In this document: piece after piece, positions 51,201-64,000 of the stretch
Layout of the letters: every line of letters begins with the position of its first letter
Position numbering within the stretch: position 1 is the first letter of the stretch
Made by a program: the position numbers and the translations under genes
Assembly (NCBI GenBank): GCA_034008185.1
Contig: CM067095.1
Coordinates: 5,378,610 to 5,442,609 of the forward strand
Direction of reading: 5' to 3'
Source of the DNA: Gorsachius magnificus
Taxonomy: Eukaryota > Chordata > Aves > Pelecaniformes > Ardeidae
Length of the DNA: 64,000 nucleotides
Notes under the pieces: generated by a model
What the model saw: only the letters and a program-made list of their open reading frames with translations
The model's database searches: none
Told to the model about the DNA's origin: nothing

Positions 51201-54200
51201 AAAAGGAAACTTTTCTCACATCTAGGTGTTTCAGTTAAGTCTCTGGTAAAAGTGATTGGCAAAATGGAAAGTAGATGCCCAAATGAAAATACATTTCATC
51301 CATATGCCTCATTACCCTAGAAGACACAAAAGGCACTTCCAAGCAAAGACTTCAGCTAACTCCGTCAGTGCCATCCCAGGACGTACTCGCACTCTGACAC
51401 TGAAGAACATACACGTCCTGGTTTCTTTCTTTCCTCTCATACCCTCCTAACAAACCTATTTTGTACCTGTTCAGTGCCTGTTTCCAGTACCCAGTCACTA
51501 GCTAACCATTCTCCAGAGGTCTCCAGAAACCTGGCAATTTCGAGGCCATTTTCCCTGTGCTACCAAAGAAACGATGAATTTTGAAAGCTATAATTACCTG
51601 GTTTCTTAGGTACTTAACGCAATCTTTATCGTGATACATATCACAAAAATCTCCAATTCAAGACTTTCCTCTCCATTTACATGAAAGTCTCTGCTCTACC
51701 TTCTCTGAAATCCCTCAGAAAGTTAATTTTAATGATTCTAATGACAGATGTTGCCCATTCTGGTCAGGATCTCAAACTCTGCAGTTTCCCTGTAGGATGC
51801 TCGAATGTCCCTCCTAAGGGAACTACACTCTCATATGCCCAAGTTCCTTCTGATTGACCAGGCTGACTGATGCTCACATATGGAAATATCCCAAGGAAAG
51901 AAACTGAATATTCCCTTTTGTGCAAGCTGGATCAGGTTTCATCAAGATCCTTTCAGAAATTTCTGTACTTTGGTTCCTAATCTAGTCCTTCTGAGCAGAT
52001 GGGCTCACGGAGCTGAGCGCAACTGCCCCAACAACAGCACAGACCCACCAGACCACACCGCAATGTTCTAGAGGCAAAAATGTGTTTATTTTTACCAAGT
52101 CCTAGAGTAATTTTCATGCTTAATGACAACAGGCTGAGCCAATTTGCCTAAGACTTGACAGTCAGCTCCAATAATTCAACCTTAATTAAACCTGAACGCA
52201 TGTCAGTTCAGCTCGTCCCTTCACAGGAAATCTGACATTTGCAATGATTCATGTTTCACCCATGCTATGGGAAGGCTGGATCACATCTGCCATTCTCCAC
52301 CATGCAGAGCGCTACCCCTTTTCAGTATGCCAACTTTGTTTATTTTCTAACCAAACACTTTGGACTTCTTCCATTGAGAGGTTTTCTTAAATGAACAGAC
52401 AGTGAAACATGTCTTGATCTCACAGGGATGAATGATGACTGTGAGAGACAGGAAAGAAAGGACTGAAACTGCTGTAACAAGAAAAATAACAACAACTTGG
52501 GATTAGTAATTCTTGCCTCCTTGGATCAACTGATTTGTCATTTCAAGTGTTGCAAAATTTCAACCTCGCTGTGTCTTGGGCTACACCCCATTCCAATTTA
52601 ACCTGGTAAAGATGAAAACTCCTAACAACTTTTAAAAGCATAGAGAGCTTAAGCTACTGCTGCCGGAAATCTGTAGAAACAACAGTTGAAGTTTAAGGGA
52701 AACACCAAAGTCAACTAGAGTTGAATTTGCTGCAAAAAGCGTCTGTCAGAAGGGGTTACCTAAACCTGAAGGACCATCAGCATGGATCCAGTATGGAACC
52801 TCAGTGAATTCAAAATCTGTGATTGGAATAAACATGCGCTGCCCATCCCCGTGGCTGCACAGGGCGACTTGTTTGCTGGTGTGTAACTACACAGCATTGC
52901 AGGCTAAATACAATACAGAAAGTCCCAGACACAAATTAAACCTTCCTGTTACAGGAATTTGCTTTCAAGCTGATTAAGAGTAGCTCAAGTGCAAGGGATT
53001 AAACATGTAAAGGCTGCTTTGAGAACTCCAATAAGCAGTTACTGTGTTATACAAACAGTACTTAGGGCAACAGCAGTTCCAGCCCTGCCTCTTGCTCTTT
53101 GCAAGCTGCTGGTTGCTGCTGAAAGGGGACTGTCAACACACGTACAATGTGATTGGAAATAATCTAATCTTGCTTGCATGCCTTTCCTTTGTCTCCTGAA
53201 AAAAAGAAAAGTGGAGTCATTCAGATGTCTTTCTGCAGTCTCCCTTGTACTCAAACAGCAAGGGTGATGGGGTGATGTGAGAAAGAAATTCCTCTCCTAC
53301 ATCCATCAATGACATCTTTACCAATGGCAGTTTCCCAAGAAACACAACCACCACCATCTGCAGCCTATCTATCCACCCTGTACACATCCTTGAAAACAGA
53401 CGTAAGCCAGGCTGGCTATGATGAACCCGTCTCCGTATTATAATTCCAGCAAGAAACACTGCAAAAGCATCACCACAGGAATTGCAGGGACATATGTGGC
53501 AAGAAGCTGAGTATTTCAGAGTTGGTTGATGAGTCCCAGAGATGAGTTCTTTGAACCATCGGCATGGGGAGTGAGCACAGAAGAGCATGATTTTACAGCA
53601 GTAGGTCAAAACAAATAACTAAAGAAGAGTATTCAATGAACCTCAGCAAACTTTTTTTTTTTTAAATCGAACTTTTAGAGTGCTGCATAATGTATCGTGG
53701 ATATGCAACATATATAAGCACAAGAGAGAATAAAGCATTTTGCATTGGCAATGATAGCACTGATGCTGGCAGAGCGCTTACAAGTGAAAATTAATATTTC
53801 AGTGCTAACTCTTTATCCTCAGCTGGCTTTTGCTTTTATATGGATGGCTTTTTCATTGCATTTTAGGAGGGGAGCACTATTTCAGACATTAGACGTTAGC
53901 CTGGTCTGCAAAGGTAAGGCAAGCAGAGGTACCACAGAGAAGCTATCCAACATATGGGTGCCAAGTTCCTCCACCCATTTAAATGCAAATCAGCTTGAGC
54001 TAAGGAATAAAGACTTGGGACTTGCACAGAAAACCACTGTCTGGAAGGCTCTGTAGTGTGTAACTTGAACCATTTTTAATATTATTGCGAAGCAAAGGCC
54101 AAATTTCCATCATGACAGCGGCGTACTGCACACGTTAGGTCATGTCAAAAAAGGTTCTTCTGTGACACGGGCTCTTCAGACCATCATAGGCCTCTGGTGG

Positions 54201-54254
54201 ATTTCCACAAATAATTGCAGTGGTTTCTCACAAAGTAAGCCGAGTGTAAGCACG

Positions 54255-54475
54255 AACCCTCGTGCCTGGCTTTGAACCTGCGCTGCCGAGCGCGGCCGAG
54301 CAGGTCTTTGTTCACGGCGCTGCTCCCCCAGCCCGTCCCCGAGACCCAGCGCCGCCGTGTTCAGCGGGGAGCTCCTTCCGCAACCCGGTCTGGATTCGGC
54401 CCCTCTCACGCAGTTCATTTGTACGGAGCTGTCTGTCAAGTCAAATCGTCTCGCCGCGATCCGAAACACCCTCCC
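54255..54475. promoter_or_regulatory. Compact CpG-dense patch in intron 6
   Basis: About 22 CpG in some 200 bp of otherwise CpG-poor intron, GC-rich throughout, with no recognisable coding match. It could be an internal promoter, an alternative 5' exon or an enhancer. Strand cannot be decided from sequence. Confidence 0.35.
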
Positions 54476-57470
54476 AACAGCTGCCACTATCAATTACTCT
54501 CCCTGACAGCCCTGACTATCAGGAAGAGAACTGGAGCGAGCACTTGCCAGTTCTAATAAACTGTGTTGCCCAAGTCATTTAACCTGCTAGATTGCTGTAT
54601 GCTGGGGCCGTAACAAGCCTTCAGCTTTTCAACCTAGACGAAAGCAACAGTGGCAAAAAAGCCGTCAGCTTGGTCCTCAGAATTAACTTCCAAGGGTATG
54701 TCTTTCCCCACCCCCCTTTCTGAAGCACCCAGGTTTAAAAGTAAAATATCTTCAAGTCATTTTCATAATGGAAGGAAGGAATGCACACAGGGAAAGCATC
54801 TCACATTTTAAACGCAAAGCCAATGACTCCCGAGAGCGAAGGGCTGACATGCCCCATGATTCTCACCTGAGCTCCTCTCTCTCATCTTACACCTGCCTGG
54901 ACCCATCCCATGGGCACTCCCCGGCACCGGCTCCGTCCGTGGATCGGTCACCACCCCCCCAGCGATGCTGATGGATGCCCTGACCACCGCCAGGGCTCTG
55001 CAGCCACCGCTCCAGCCCGGCCCTTACACTCTCAGTACAGTTACAGTTCCTCACCCAATTGAAAACTCATGCATGGCAAATTCACATTTACTCTGGTATT
55101 TTCAGGACCACTAGGAGAGATTTCCTAAAGAAACACTTCTTTAAAATCAAAACACTTCCATCCAGATCAGTGTTTTCAGTTTACGGCTCACATATATATC
55201 AAGACGTCTGTGAATGTTAATCAGAAAGAAAAGGTCTATTGTCATTAGGATTAATTTGCCATATAGGAATCCGCACTTCCACTAGAAAGCTTATTGGACT
55301 CTGCAAATCAAAAAGAAGATTCAAAACCACTATGCTAAATGTTTTCCTTAGCCGGTGTCGTAGATAAGAGCCTTTGTTGCAAAAGCTTGAAGAAGCTTGC
55401 AGCACAGAAAGATTTCACCCTCTCCCCTAGAAACTGAGAGCAAAAGCATTAAGACCTATGGACTTGATGCCGATTTGCTGCTTTGTGGTTCTTTAATGGG
55501 ATGTTTTATTCCTAGAGATTTGGGAGCTTTCCATGCTCTATCCAGGCACGTTAGCTGTAAGCATGCATGACGACACTCCAAAGCTGCAGGAGCTGAATGA
55601 AAATGGGTGCCAAACACAAGGATTGGGGCCAGAGCATAAAGAAGAAGGATCACCATTCAAATCCCCCCAAAGTAAGTCACACTGCATTTTCCTACCAATG
55701 CTGCTTCTGGCAACATTTCAATGCAAAGCTGAAACTGGATTTGCAGCTAAAGCACCTACTGTGGATGCTGGCGTTGTAATGAGATTGAAAGTTTCATACA
55801 GGCTTTTAATCTAGGGCTATAATGGTGGATCAAACGCTGCAGGGTTAAACCTCTTCAGCGCTGCTCCTAAGCAGACGCTGGATGCCTAAAAACCAGCGAG
55901 GTAGGAGCCACCCTATTGCCCTGGCCACAAAATGTTACTAAAGCTTCTTGTAGTTACTTACTGAAGGTGTTTTTGTCTTGTTTTGTTCTGGTTTTGTTAC
56001 ACGTGCTGGCATATTGTACACCTAATTGGAGTGGCAGGGAGGCAACAAGGTAAATAAGCTATTAAGAGTGACAATACCCCCCCAAACACATGAAAGCAAG
56101 CAAGCACAAATACTCAACTCCAGATGTAAGTTTTTAAACAGACAAACCTGCTTTATATGCCAAGGAATCTTATGATTTTAATTAGTCAGACAAGGGCAAA
56201 TAATAAACCATCAACTACTACATTACAGGAGAAAATGTACTACTTTTGCTGTTTGAAATCCATATCGATTCCCATCTAGCCTGTGAGTGAGTTATTAATC
56301 ACTCCAATTAAATCATGAACACAGGTCTTTATGCTGAAATTGAACCCCCACCAATAGATCAATAACTTAAACCTCCAAAAGCAATTACCGCTCAGCATAA
56401 CAGAGCAGCTTGTTACAGAGAGCTCCACGCAGACCACAGTTCTCTGCCCTATCTTCCACAGGTAGTGCAAACAAACTGGGGGAAAAAAGATTTTATAACT
56501 ATTATTTTCAAAATAAACAGACATCTGCTTAGAGTTCCCTAATCTCTCTCACATCACAGAGGCAGATCTGCCAAGGTCACATCGGAGACATGATTACATT
56601 TTTTCACAATTTGTTATTCTAGCAAAGCCCTGATAAGATTGAACTATTGAAGTTCACACTCTGGTTTAATTTCAAGAGGTTAAATGCCAAATCCTTTTCT
56701 TATTGCTACAAGGAAGGGATCTGCCAGGCTGCATAATACCCTGTGTGGGCTAAGACAACAATTTTGTTTCATCTGCACAGTCTTATGAAGGTTTTGATTT
56801 TTTTTTTTTTTAAATGACATCAGAGAACTCCAAACTCCCAAAGAATCATTTAAAGTAAAATCAGAAAGTGAGGCTGTTCCGGAGGAGAGCGAATGACCTT
56901 TCAGACCTTCCAGCCTGGAGAAGTTAAGTCAATGGCTGGCTGAGAAAGCACATTCGCTAACCAAACCCAGAAAAAGGCAAGAAAGAACATTCTCAAACAC
57001 CAGATCATCTCTGCTGGGAACAGGAGATGATTGCCCTAACTAGCCAAGCGCACATAGGGTCACGGATATTCCCGTCTCTGCCTTGGAAGATAACCGATGC
57101 TTGTCCTGATGCAAGGAGAAGAGGAACTGTCGGTGCTCAGGCTCTCTGAGTGCCACCGTACCACTCATATCCTTTCCAGGTGAGAGCCATATTTCTGCAT
57201 ACATCCTTGCCTCTGATGGGCCAGCCCTCTTCAAGCAGGCCCCTGAGTGCCATCCATCATCCTTCATTAGGGAAGCTATTGGCAGCCAATTAAGTGGTGA
57301 TGGACCCACGCCATGGAAGCTAATCAAGATGAGTTCATACCTACCCTTCAGGCTGCCGGCACTGGCTCCTGTCTACGAGGGGTGGTCATGTTCCTGGCTT
57401 CTTCCCCTCACCAGCTCGCTGCTAGATACGCTGAAACAGCCTTGGCCAAGGCTTGCACGCAAGGAAAATT

Positions 57471-57700
57471 ATAGAATCATAGAATCATTTAGGTTGGAAA
57501 ACACCTTTAAGATCATCAAGTCCAACTGTTAACCTAACCCTGCCATCCCACCACTAAACCATGTCCCTAAGCACCTCATCTACCCATCTTTTAAATATCT
57601 CCAGGGATGGGGACTCGACCATTTCGGCCCATTCCAGTGCTTGACAACCCTTTCTGTGAAGAAATTTTTCTTAATGTCTAACTTAAACCTGGCCTGGCAC
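57471..57700 (-). mobile_element. CR1 LINE fragment, 5'-truncated, reverse orientation
   Basis: Starts with the reversed tail ATAGAATCATAGAATCAT, then TTAGGTTGGAAAACACC and ATCATCAAGTCCAACTG, the familiar avian CR1 3' end. Farther in, the minus strand encodes the end of the CR1 reverse-transcriptase frame (RVVKHWN). Only the last roughly 230 bp are present. Left end exact, right end approximate. Confidence 0.93.
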
Positions 57701-59530
57701 AGAATCAGGCAACGCAAGAAAACAAGCAGGCAGAGGGGCAGCGCTACTGCTGGGATCTCACCATGGCCTTCCACCACCAGACACACAAAGAGCTTTTACA
57801 AAAGGGAGGGAGGGAGAGGGTTTATCTATTCCCTGCTTCAGCAGAGGCAGAAAGAGCCCAGACAACAGTTTTCTTCCTCCCTAACGGTCAGAAGTTGTAA
57901 CTGGAGTTGAAAAGATCAAATTGTGTTGCGATCTCTTCTCTGGAATGTGGTATGTGCTACTAATTTGAACTACATCAGCTCAAAAGTCAACATCCTACAC
58001 CCATCTCCTCAAAGAGAACTCATCAGTGGTCTCTAGATGACCACATGCATCAAATTCTGTGCTCCTGGTTGGCCTTCCAAGCATTTTTACTGGAAACACA
58101 GAGGCACACAACAGACCCTTTAACACACATGCATCCAAATTCAGTCCCCGGACAGGTACATATGGATTCCAACTGGCTTTTCAGGGCAGAGGAGAGCCCT
58201 ATATAACCCAAAATTTTAAAGGGAAAGAATCCTCTTTCATTTTCACCCCTTCCTGAGTCTATAGTTAAGGATACAAAGAATCGCACCTCTCCACTTAAAT
58301 CAATGAGTGAGCATTACTTAGAGCAAAGAATTGCTTGTAACAGTGTTTGGGATCTGCTTTCTTCAGAACTCAAAGGCCAAGCTGCACACGTCCTGTTAGG
58401 CTCCTAATCGACACCATTCGAAACCACTGAGCTTCAATGTAGGACAGCAAGAGAATCCACATTTGCTTGAAACGAGCTGCGATGGACCTGGCCTCCTCAG
58501 TTCCAAGCATAAAGGCCATCAGACTTCAGCTAACACAACCAAGAGTGAAGAGTGCTTCAGATGAAGGCTACTGCAGGTTCTGCTGGAGGCAGACCCTGTT
58601 TCATGGAAATAACGGTATCATCAAGCCGGCCAGGCAGCCCAGGAAGCCAGGGAACATCTTCTACAGGACCAGGTAAGAGGGATGTGCAGGAAAGATGGCT
58701 GCAGAGTGAACTTGTGGCTCTGGTGTGGAGGACTGAAGGTGCCACAGAAGGAAGCTCACCTGTAGATTTGTGCTAAAGCTAAGGAGCCACAAAACCTGCC
58801 CATTCCCCACATGATTTGTGCCTACCACATCCACTGCTTCAGCACATCATATTTTGCTTAGGAGGCTCTGTGCTAAAATCTGCCATTTAAATTTTTGGGG
58901 ATAACCAGGATAGCAGTAATCTAATGGATTTAAGTCTGCAGCAGTCTTTGCTAGGTGTCAGAAGACTGCAGAGAAAGACCCACTGTGCCTCTGTGCAATC
59001 AGCAGTTGAAGTGCCAAAACTGCTTTTCTGGCCCTGGAAAGTCAGAACTGAAAGATATAAAAGGGCGGCAAACAAACAGAACTGTTTAGAAACCATCTCA
59101 GTACCTTGACTAACTTCCACACCTGGTGTTATGGCTGGAGTTGTGAGAATGGAAAGTTCTGCTGCAAGGTGACTTTGTCTCTGCTAAAAAGGAACTGAAG
59201 GGAGTGACTGACCATGCACAAATTAGCAAAATCCTCTCTCACAGTTCAGTAACTGCTGTCACATTAGTGCTAATATGCTTATAAGTTGGGAAAACAACAC
59301 TTCAGATTCAGCTCTTGTCTGGTGGGCTTTCAACCAGCAGCTCCCCATACCCAGCAGCCTCCCACTGCCCTCCCTCCCCATTCCCAGGCACAAGGAGGCA
59401 CCTTCCCGGCAGACCTCACTTAGATTTAGTAGCAGCACATTACTACCCTAAACCAACATGTTTAGCTGTTACCAAATTGCCTCCATTTTGCTGGCAGTTT
59501 TGCAGTAGCACCTCTTTCCATTAACTTTGT

Positions 59531-59902
59531 TGAGAAGGTCAAGAGAAGGCTGTGGGGAGACCTGATTGTGGCCTTTCAGTACCTAAGGGGGGCCTATAGG
59601 AAAGAGGGGGAAAATCTTTTTAATAGGGCCAGCTGTGACAGGACAAGGGGTAATGGTTTTAAACTGAAGCAGGGTAGGTTTAGACTGGATATAAGGAAGA
59701 AATTCTTTACAGTGAGGGTGGTGAAACACTGGAATGGGTTGCCCAGAGAGGTGGTGGAGCCCCATCCCTGGGAACATTCAAGACCAGGTTGGACGGGGCT
59801 GTGAGCAGCCTGATCGGGTTAGCGGTGTCCCTGCTCACTGCAGGGGGGTTGGGCTGGGTGACCTCTAGGGGTCCCTTCCAACCCAAAACATTCTATGATT
59901 CT
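59531..59902 (+). mobile_element. CR1 LINE fragment, 5'-truncated, forward orientation
   Basis: About 370 bp ending in CATTCTATGATTCT. It contains AAGGCTGTGGGGAGACCTG, and a remnant of the ORF2 end reading [20 protein letters not shown]. The 3' noncoding part has GGTCCCTTCCAACCC. Typical short 5'-truncated avian insertion. Confidence 0.95.
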
Positions 59903-60597
59903 AAGATGAAGAAAAACTGGAAGAATTTTCCTGCAAGCTCAGGAGCAGTAAGGTCTCCCACCTCACTCCTATTTGCACTCAAAATCCAGCCTGAGAGTTG
60001 CTGGAATGGCATCTTAAGAAAAATTGAGATATTGAAATTAACAGACTGAATACACTCGACAACATTTCAAGTTGCATCATGGATAATTAATATATTTAAG
60101 GGACAAGCTGCAAGTTGTTAATCAGGGAACATTTACTTGAATGGTGTGTGCCCTTTGGATTTGGTCCCTATGGCAACCAAATATTCACTCCAAAAGGATG
60201 CGCTGGAAGAAGCATGTCAGGAGCTGCCTCAGTGTTTTAATTCACAGAGTAAGCAATGAATACATATAGCTACTGACAAGCACAGCACAGGCAAAAAAGG
60301 TTTGTAAACAGCATTAGGAAGCCACAGATGGCCTTTTGCTTTTTAAGACTGAAAAAGTCCACGCTTCCTTTAAACACACCCACTATAAAGATCAAGAAAA
60401 CTGGACTGGGCTGCACATGGGGTGTTGAATCACATGGATTAGCTGCTGTTAATAAAAGGTTTGCAATAGAGGAGCTTGTCTTCAGTTTCTAACTTCTCAA
60501 TCCTTGACAAATTGCACTTGTGTTTCCACTCCCCATATTGGAAGATGCTGCATCAAAATCTTCAGAAAAATCTTTTCTCTCTCACCTGGCTCAACAG

Positions 60598-60712
60598 GAG
60601 ACAAACCTGGAGAATGCAACAGCATGTGAAGGACAGCTTCGCAGCATGCTCAAGAAGCAAAATGTGAGGGACGATTGGCTTTTCCTTCAAACCAAGAGTG
60701 GCTTGGTATGCA
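60598..60712 (+). other. Exon-like open segment on the plus strand
   Basis: A pyrimidine tract ending in CTCAACAG is followed by 115 open bases and then GCA|GTAAGG. The frame reads ETNLENATACEGQLRSML.., with ordinary amino-acid composition. No family recognised. It could be part of an antisense non-coding transcript or pure chance. Confidence 0.15.
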
Positions 60713-62408
60713 GTAAGGAAAAGAAAAGAACATTTCACTGCCCTGCAGAAGACAAACTCCTTCAGGATGATCTCAGAGCGTGTGAAATGCAGCTGCGAAG
60801 CTCATTCCAGCTTTCTCCTTTGATGAAGTGTGAATTCGTCAATGGGCAGTAGAAATTTTGGAAATACTGTGGTGCTAGATACACTTGAGAATAATGCAAG
60901 ATCTGGCATCTAAGAAGATCTAACAGAGGAACATTATGTTGTGCACTGCAATGGAATCACACCCTGTTAATGAAAAGGTACTCTTGAACTTCTTCTTGCC
61001 TGAGGGTTTATGGCTGTGGGAAGAAATCTTACAGGGCTGGAAGGTGCTGGATGGTGCAAGGCTGCGTGGACTGCTGCGATACCAGCTTGAATGTGCAAAA
61101 AACCGTGAAACGATAACTCAAGACTTGTAAACCCAAATGCTCGCTCTACACTCCTCCTCCTCCTGACTCCATGGAGGCCCTTTACACCCACTGCAGTGGC
61201 CCCGCAATGACTGTTGGGCATAAGCACACCAATTTCTACAAAGCTGCTGGATGGATGCAGTTCCTTCGGCTGCAGGTTGTCAAGGCCGTGGAAGACACTT
61301 GTCATTCTGACATGCATGAGGACTGTACTGAGGGAGAGCCATTCAGCAGAGCAGTCACTGCCCTACTAACTTGTATTTGGCTTCCTTGGTGAGAGGGGCT
61401 TGCGGGGGGCCCTGGCAGCACACAGCTCTGTCCTCTCCCACTTCCCAGGCAGAGCCACGACTCTCATGGTCGTCCCACCCTCTGAGCTGGGACTGGGCAG
61501 GCACTGCCACGGTACCAACCTCTGTCTGAGGCAGCGAACAAGTACAGGCTCAGACATCTGTAAGGATAATCACAGAAATTGTTTCACACAAAACTGCTGC
61601 ACATTTCTATTTCAGTATTGGGTGAAAGGAGGAGACAAGTATCCGGGCTTAGCCTGCAGACACTTTTCCAAGACAGTAATTGCTGCATAATTCATATTCT
61701 TGTTTTCACATGTTTGCCATGTGTACCAACAACCCTATTGAATTCACTCTAAGTTTTTCCTTCAAGTCCTCCCCATGTCAGTTTTTCCAAACAGCAGAAA
61801 CACAAACAAGCAGAAGCCCAGCGCTAAGCAGCGACTCGGGTTTGGCAAATTCCTGTAATCCCAGATTCTTGCAAATTAGGAGAGGAAAGTGGGGTCCAAG
61901 ATAATTCTTGAGACTTTCCACTCCCCATTAGCAGAGCAGACGACATCTTTCACTCACTCTATCTGTATTTCCCTGCAAGCAGTTCGCTGTGAAATCAGAA
62001 TCGAACCTTTGTAGCTCTCCCCAAAATCACCTGCTCCCCATCACCTCCAGATCAGAGACTGGAGGGGTGCTGCCCTCTACATGAGGCAAGGCTCATAAAT
62101 AATAAGTATTTGCGACTGATAGCGAATCTCACCACAGTTAGAAGCAATTTATAGTTTCTGCACCCAAGAGGCTCATGAAGAAGCGGTAGCGACGATGCAG
62201 GTCCTCAACTCAGCCTTTCAGCAATGGTTTGAGGCACCTTTGCTCGTATTAAACTACCCGGAGATTACATACGAGATCCTTGCAGGGAGGGGATTCCTTC
62301 TTTTAAGAAATGCCTTTGTGCTAATGGACCCAGAATGGTTAATCAATCCAATGATTACAAATGAAATGCCTCATCTCTCAACAGGCAGAATCCAAGTTCT
62401 GATGCCAC

Positions 62409-62454
62409 TGGTTTTGTTTTTGAGGACACAATATGGTTTTGGTTTTGAGGACAA
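62409..62454 (+). repeat. Short tandem duplication (two about 21-bp units, 25-bp period)
   Basis: TGGTTTTGTTTTTGAGGACA at 62409 recurs as TGGTTTTGGTTTTGAGGACA at 62434 with one mismatch. A local duplication. Confidence 0.8.
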
Positions 62455-64000
62455 CACGCCAAACTGCCAGCGGTTAGTTTCAGGGAACCGCCTCCTCCCA
62501 CATTAACATATTCATTTGCAAAATCTATCACATATGTTGCGTGCAAACTGGCTGAGAGCTTGATTCAGCTCTGACAGCATGAAAGCCTCTAGCCCAAATA
62601 TCTGAAAGTAATAAAATCCACACCATCCTCCTGATTCCTCACGCTAACAGTGCATTGACCTAAATTTACTTTGCACTGTCAGTAGTGGGGAACCTACGCA
62701 GATACGTAACCACGATTACAGACAAAATGGAAGGGGCATCAGTTTCTAACACGTCTCCATTTTAGCTTCCTCCTCCCTTGGCTTGAAGTAAGGATACTAA
62801 TCCTAAATCTAGCATTTTGCCTTTCCACTAATTTTCCTCTGTAACGAGAAGGGGAATGGTAAGCCCTGTTCAGCTCTCAGATGCAATTGTAACAAGGACC
62901 ACAGGTAAAGCTGGAGGACCAAGGGCCCTTAGGCCAGAGCAACGCAGGAGTGGGACATCACTTTGCAGAAGAGAACAAACCTGTCCGGCTGGGCTGCGAT
63001 GCACGTACGTCCTCACATACACAGCATCCTCATCCCTCTGCCCTGCCTTCTTACTTTCCCAGCCATATCCATTTTGGCTTTCTTGGGTATCTAACCAAAT
63101 TGCAACAGCATCTCTTCACCTTACATGGAAGCACGTGCTTGTTCCCAGAAGATAGGTAACAGGACCACTGGTCCATGTGGGGTTGTGGACCTCACAGTGG
63201 GATAACTGTCACACGAAAAACGCAAGCAATGGTGGTTTTGTTACAGGCTATGTTCACGGCTAATGGAAACGACTGCACCATCACACCCTACCTTATGATC
63301 ACTCCACACACAGAAATTAGGCCAGGAGGGACAGAGCACCCATTATTTCATATATAGACATGAGAAGCAAGGAAAATTATGGAACAACCCCTTGCAGACA
63401 GTAGGTGTTCCTGTGTTTTTAAGAAACTTCTCCCCAGCCCTTCGTTTGGGCTGTTCCCACAGACTCTGCGCTCCCCAGGGCTGCCGGAAGCTCGGGGTAG
63501 CTGCCCTGAATGAGTCCATTTCTTCCGATTAATTAATTAAAACCAAAGCCAGATTTCCCTTACGCTATGTGCTGCATGTTTCTGAAAAATCCTATCCTCC
63601 TCTAAGATTGAACACAACCAAGAGTGGCAGGAAGGAAGCAATTCCCCATCGTGAAAGGAGGAAAAAGGCACGGAGGGAGCAGTCGGCCTCTCTGACGCCA
63701 CACCGCATCTCCAGGGACTAAAGCTTTGCTGCATCCACAAGATAAATCCACCTTCTCCCCCTCTTCCCACAGCAGCATAGAACAACTCCCCCATTACCAG
63801 AGCTGGATGCCAGTAAAGGTCTCCCTTTTCTTCCTCGCGTAAGGCATTTCCCACCCCTTCATTTTATAAATTACCAGAACAGACATTTAAATGTTCAAGA
63901 GTAATCTGAACAGAGTATTCATGCCTTGGGCATTTTTATGCTCTACAAGGAGAGAAACAAAAGGGCCTCATTTAATACCTCCCTACAGCAGCCCCTGCTC

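Larger units (their letters stand above)
48259..64000 (-). other. FBRSL1: Upstream intron (intron 6), incomplete
   Basis: The exon 7 acceptor is at 48259-48260. The upstream coding segment expected from the family (acidic, ..DDKAS..SEKLF..) was searched for by eye on the minus strand and not found up to 64,000, so this intron is at least 15.7 kb. It contains two CR1 fragments, one CpG-dense patch, a candidate plus-strand exon-like segment at 60598-60712, and a short tandem duplication at 62409-62454. The rest looks like ordinary non-coding sequence. Confidence 0.75.

Noticed and set aside
62195..62506. 103-codon plus-strand frame
   Set aside because: Contains a local tandem duplication, no family resemblance, no splice sites of note.

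Overview
The window is vertebrate nuclear DNA, almost certainly from a bird. It is AT-leaning and intron-rich, with no operons or bacterial signals. It carries three truncated CR1 LINE 3' ends, two of them with the ATTCTATGATTCT-type tail typical of sauropsid genomes, and worn MIR-like SINE fragments.

One protein-coding gene can be supported: the 3' two-thirds of an AUTS2-family gene on the minus strand. It is best matched to FBRSL1 (fibrosin-like 1) because the protein ends in DYSPSRNPKEVEAR, whereas AUTS2 as I remember it ends in ..DIEAR. I found thirteen coding exons. Every splice phase agrees, giving one uninterrupted reading frame of 984 residues plus one codon split with an upstream exon. 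Read on the minus strand the exons lie at 48258-47862, 46288-46035, 41638-41424, 39278-39228, 38286-38191, 34784-34713, 34141-34112, 33233-33162, 31868-31736, 27603-27526, 25759-25676, 24662-24422 and 22372-21139 (stop). Matched to the 19-exon AUTS2 gene, these are exons 7-19. Exons 1-6 and the promoter lie beyond the right edge.

Layout: 1-19,395 is intergenic sequence downstream of the gene, with no recognisable gene, one CR1 element, and several AT-rich stretches that look like conserved non-coding DNA, including a dense GATA-motif cluster. 19,395-21,138 is the 3' UTR. 21,139-48,258 holds the exons and introns. 48,259-64,000 is part of a large upstream intron with two CR1 pieces and one compact CpG-dense patch.

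The most interesting observation is in intron 8. A very CpG-dense patch (41,939-42,103) sits just upstream, in the gene's own direction, of an ATG-started open frame. That frame runs 61 codons to a good splice donor and joins exon 9 in the correct phase. This looks like an internal promoter and alternative first exon for a short C-terminal isoform, placed where short AUTS2 isoforms are known to begin. The same segment also has an acceptor. If spliced between exons 8 and 9 it would shift the frame and act as a poison exon. Other points of interest are a run of five phase-0 symmetrical exons (10-14) including a 30-nt microexon, His-X and Gln-Pro tandem repeats in the protein, a 16-bp perfect palindrome containing a full CRE, and competing polyadenylation signals.
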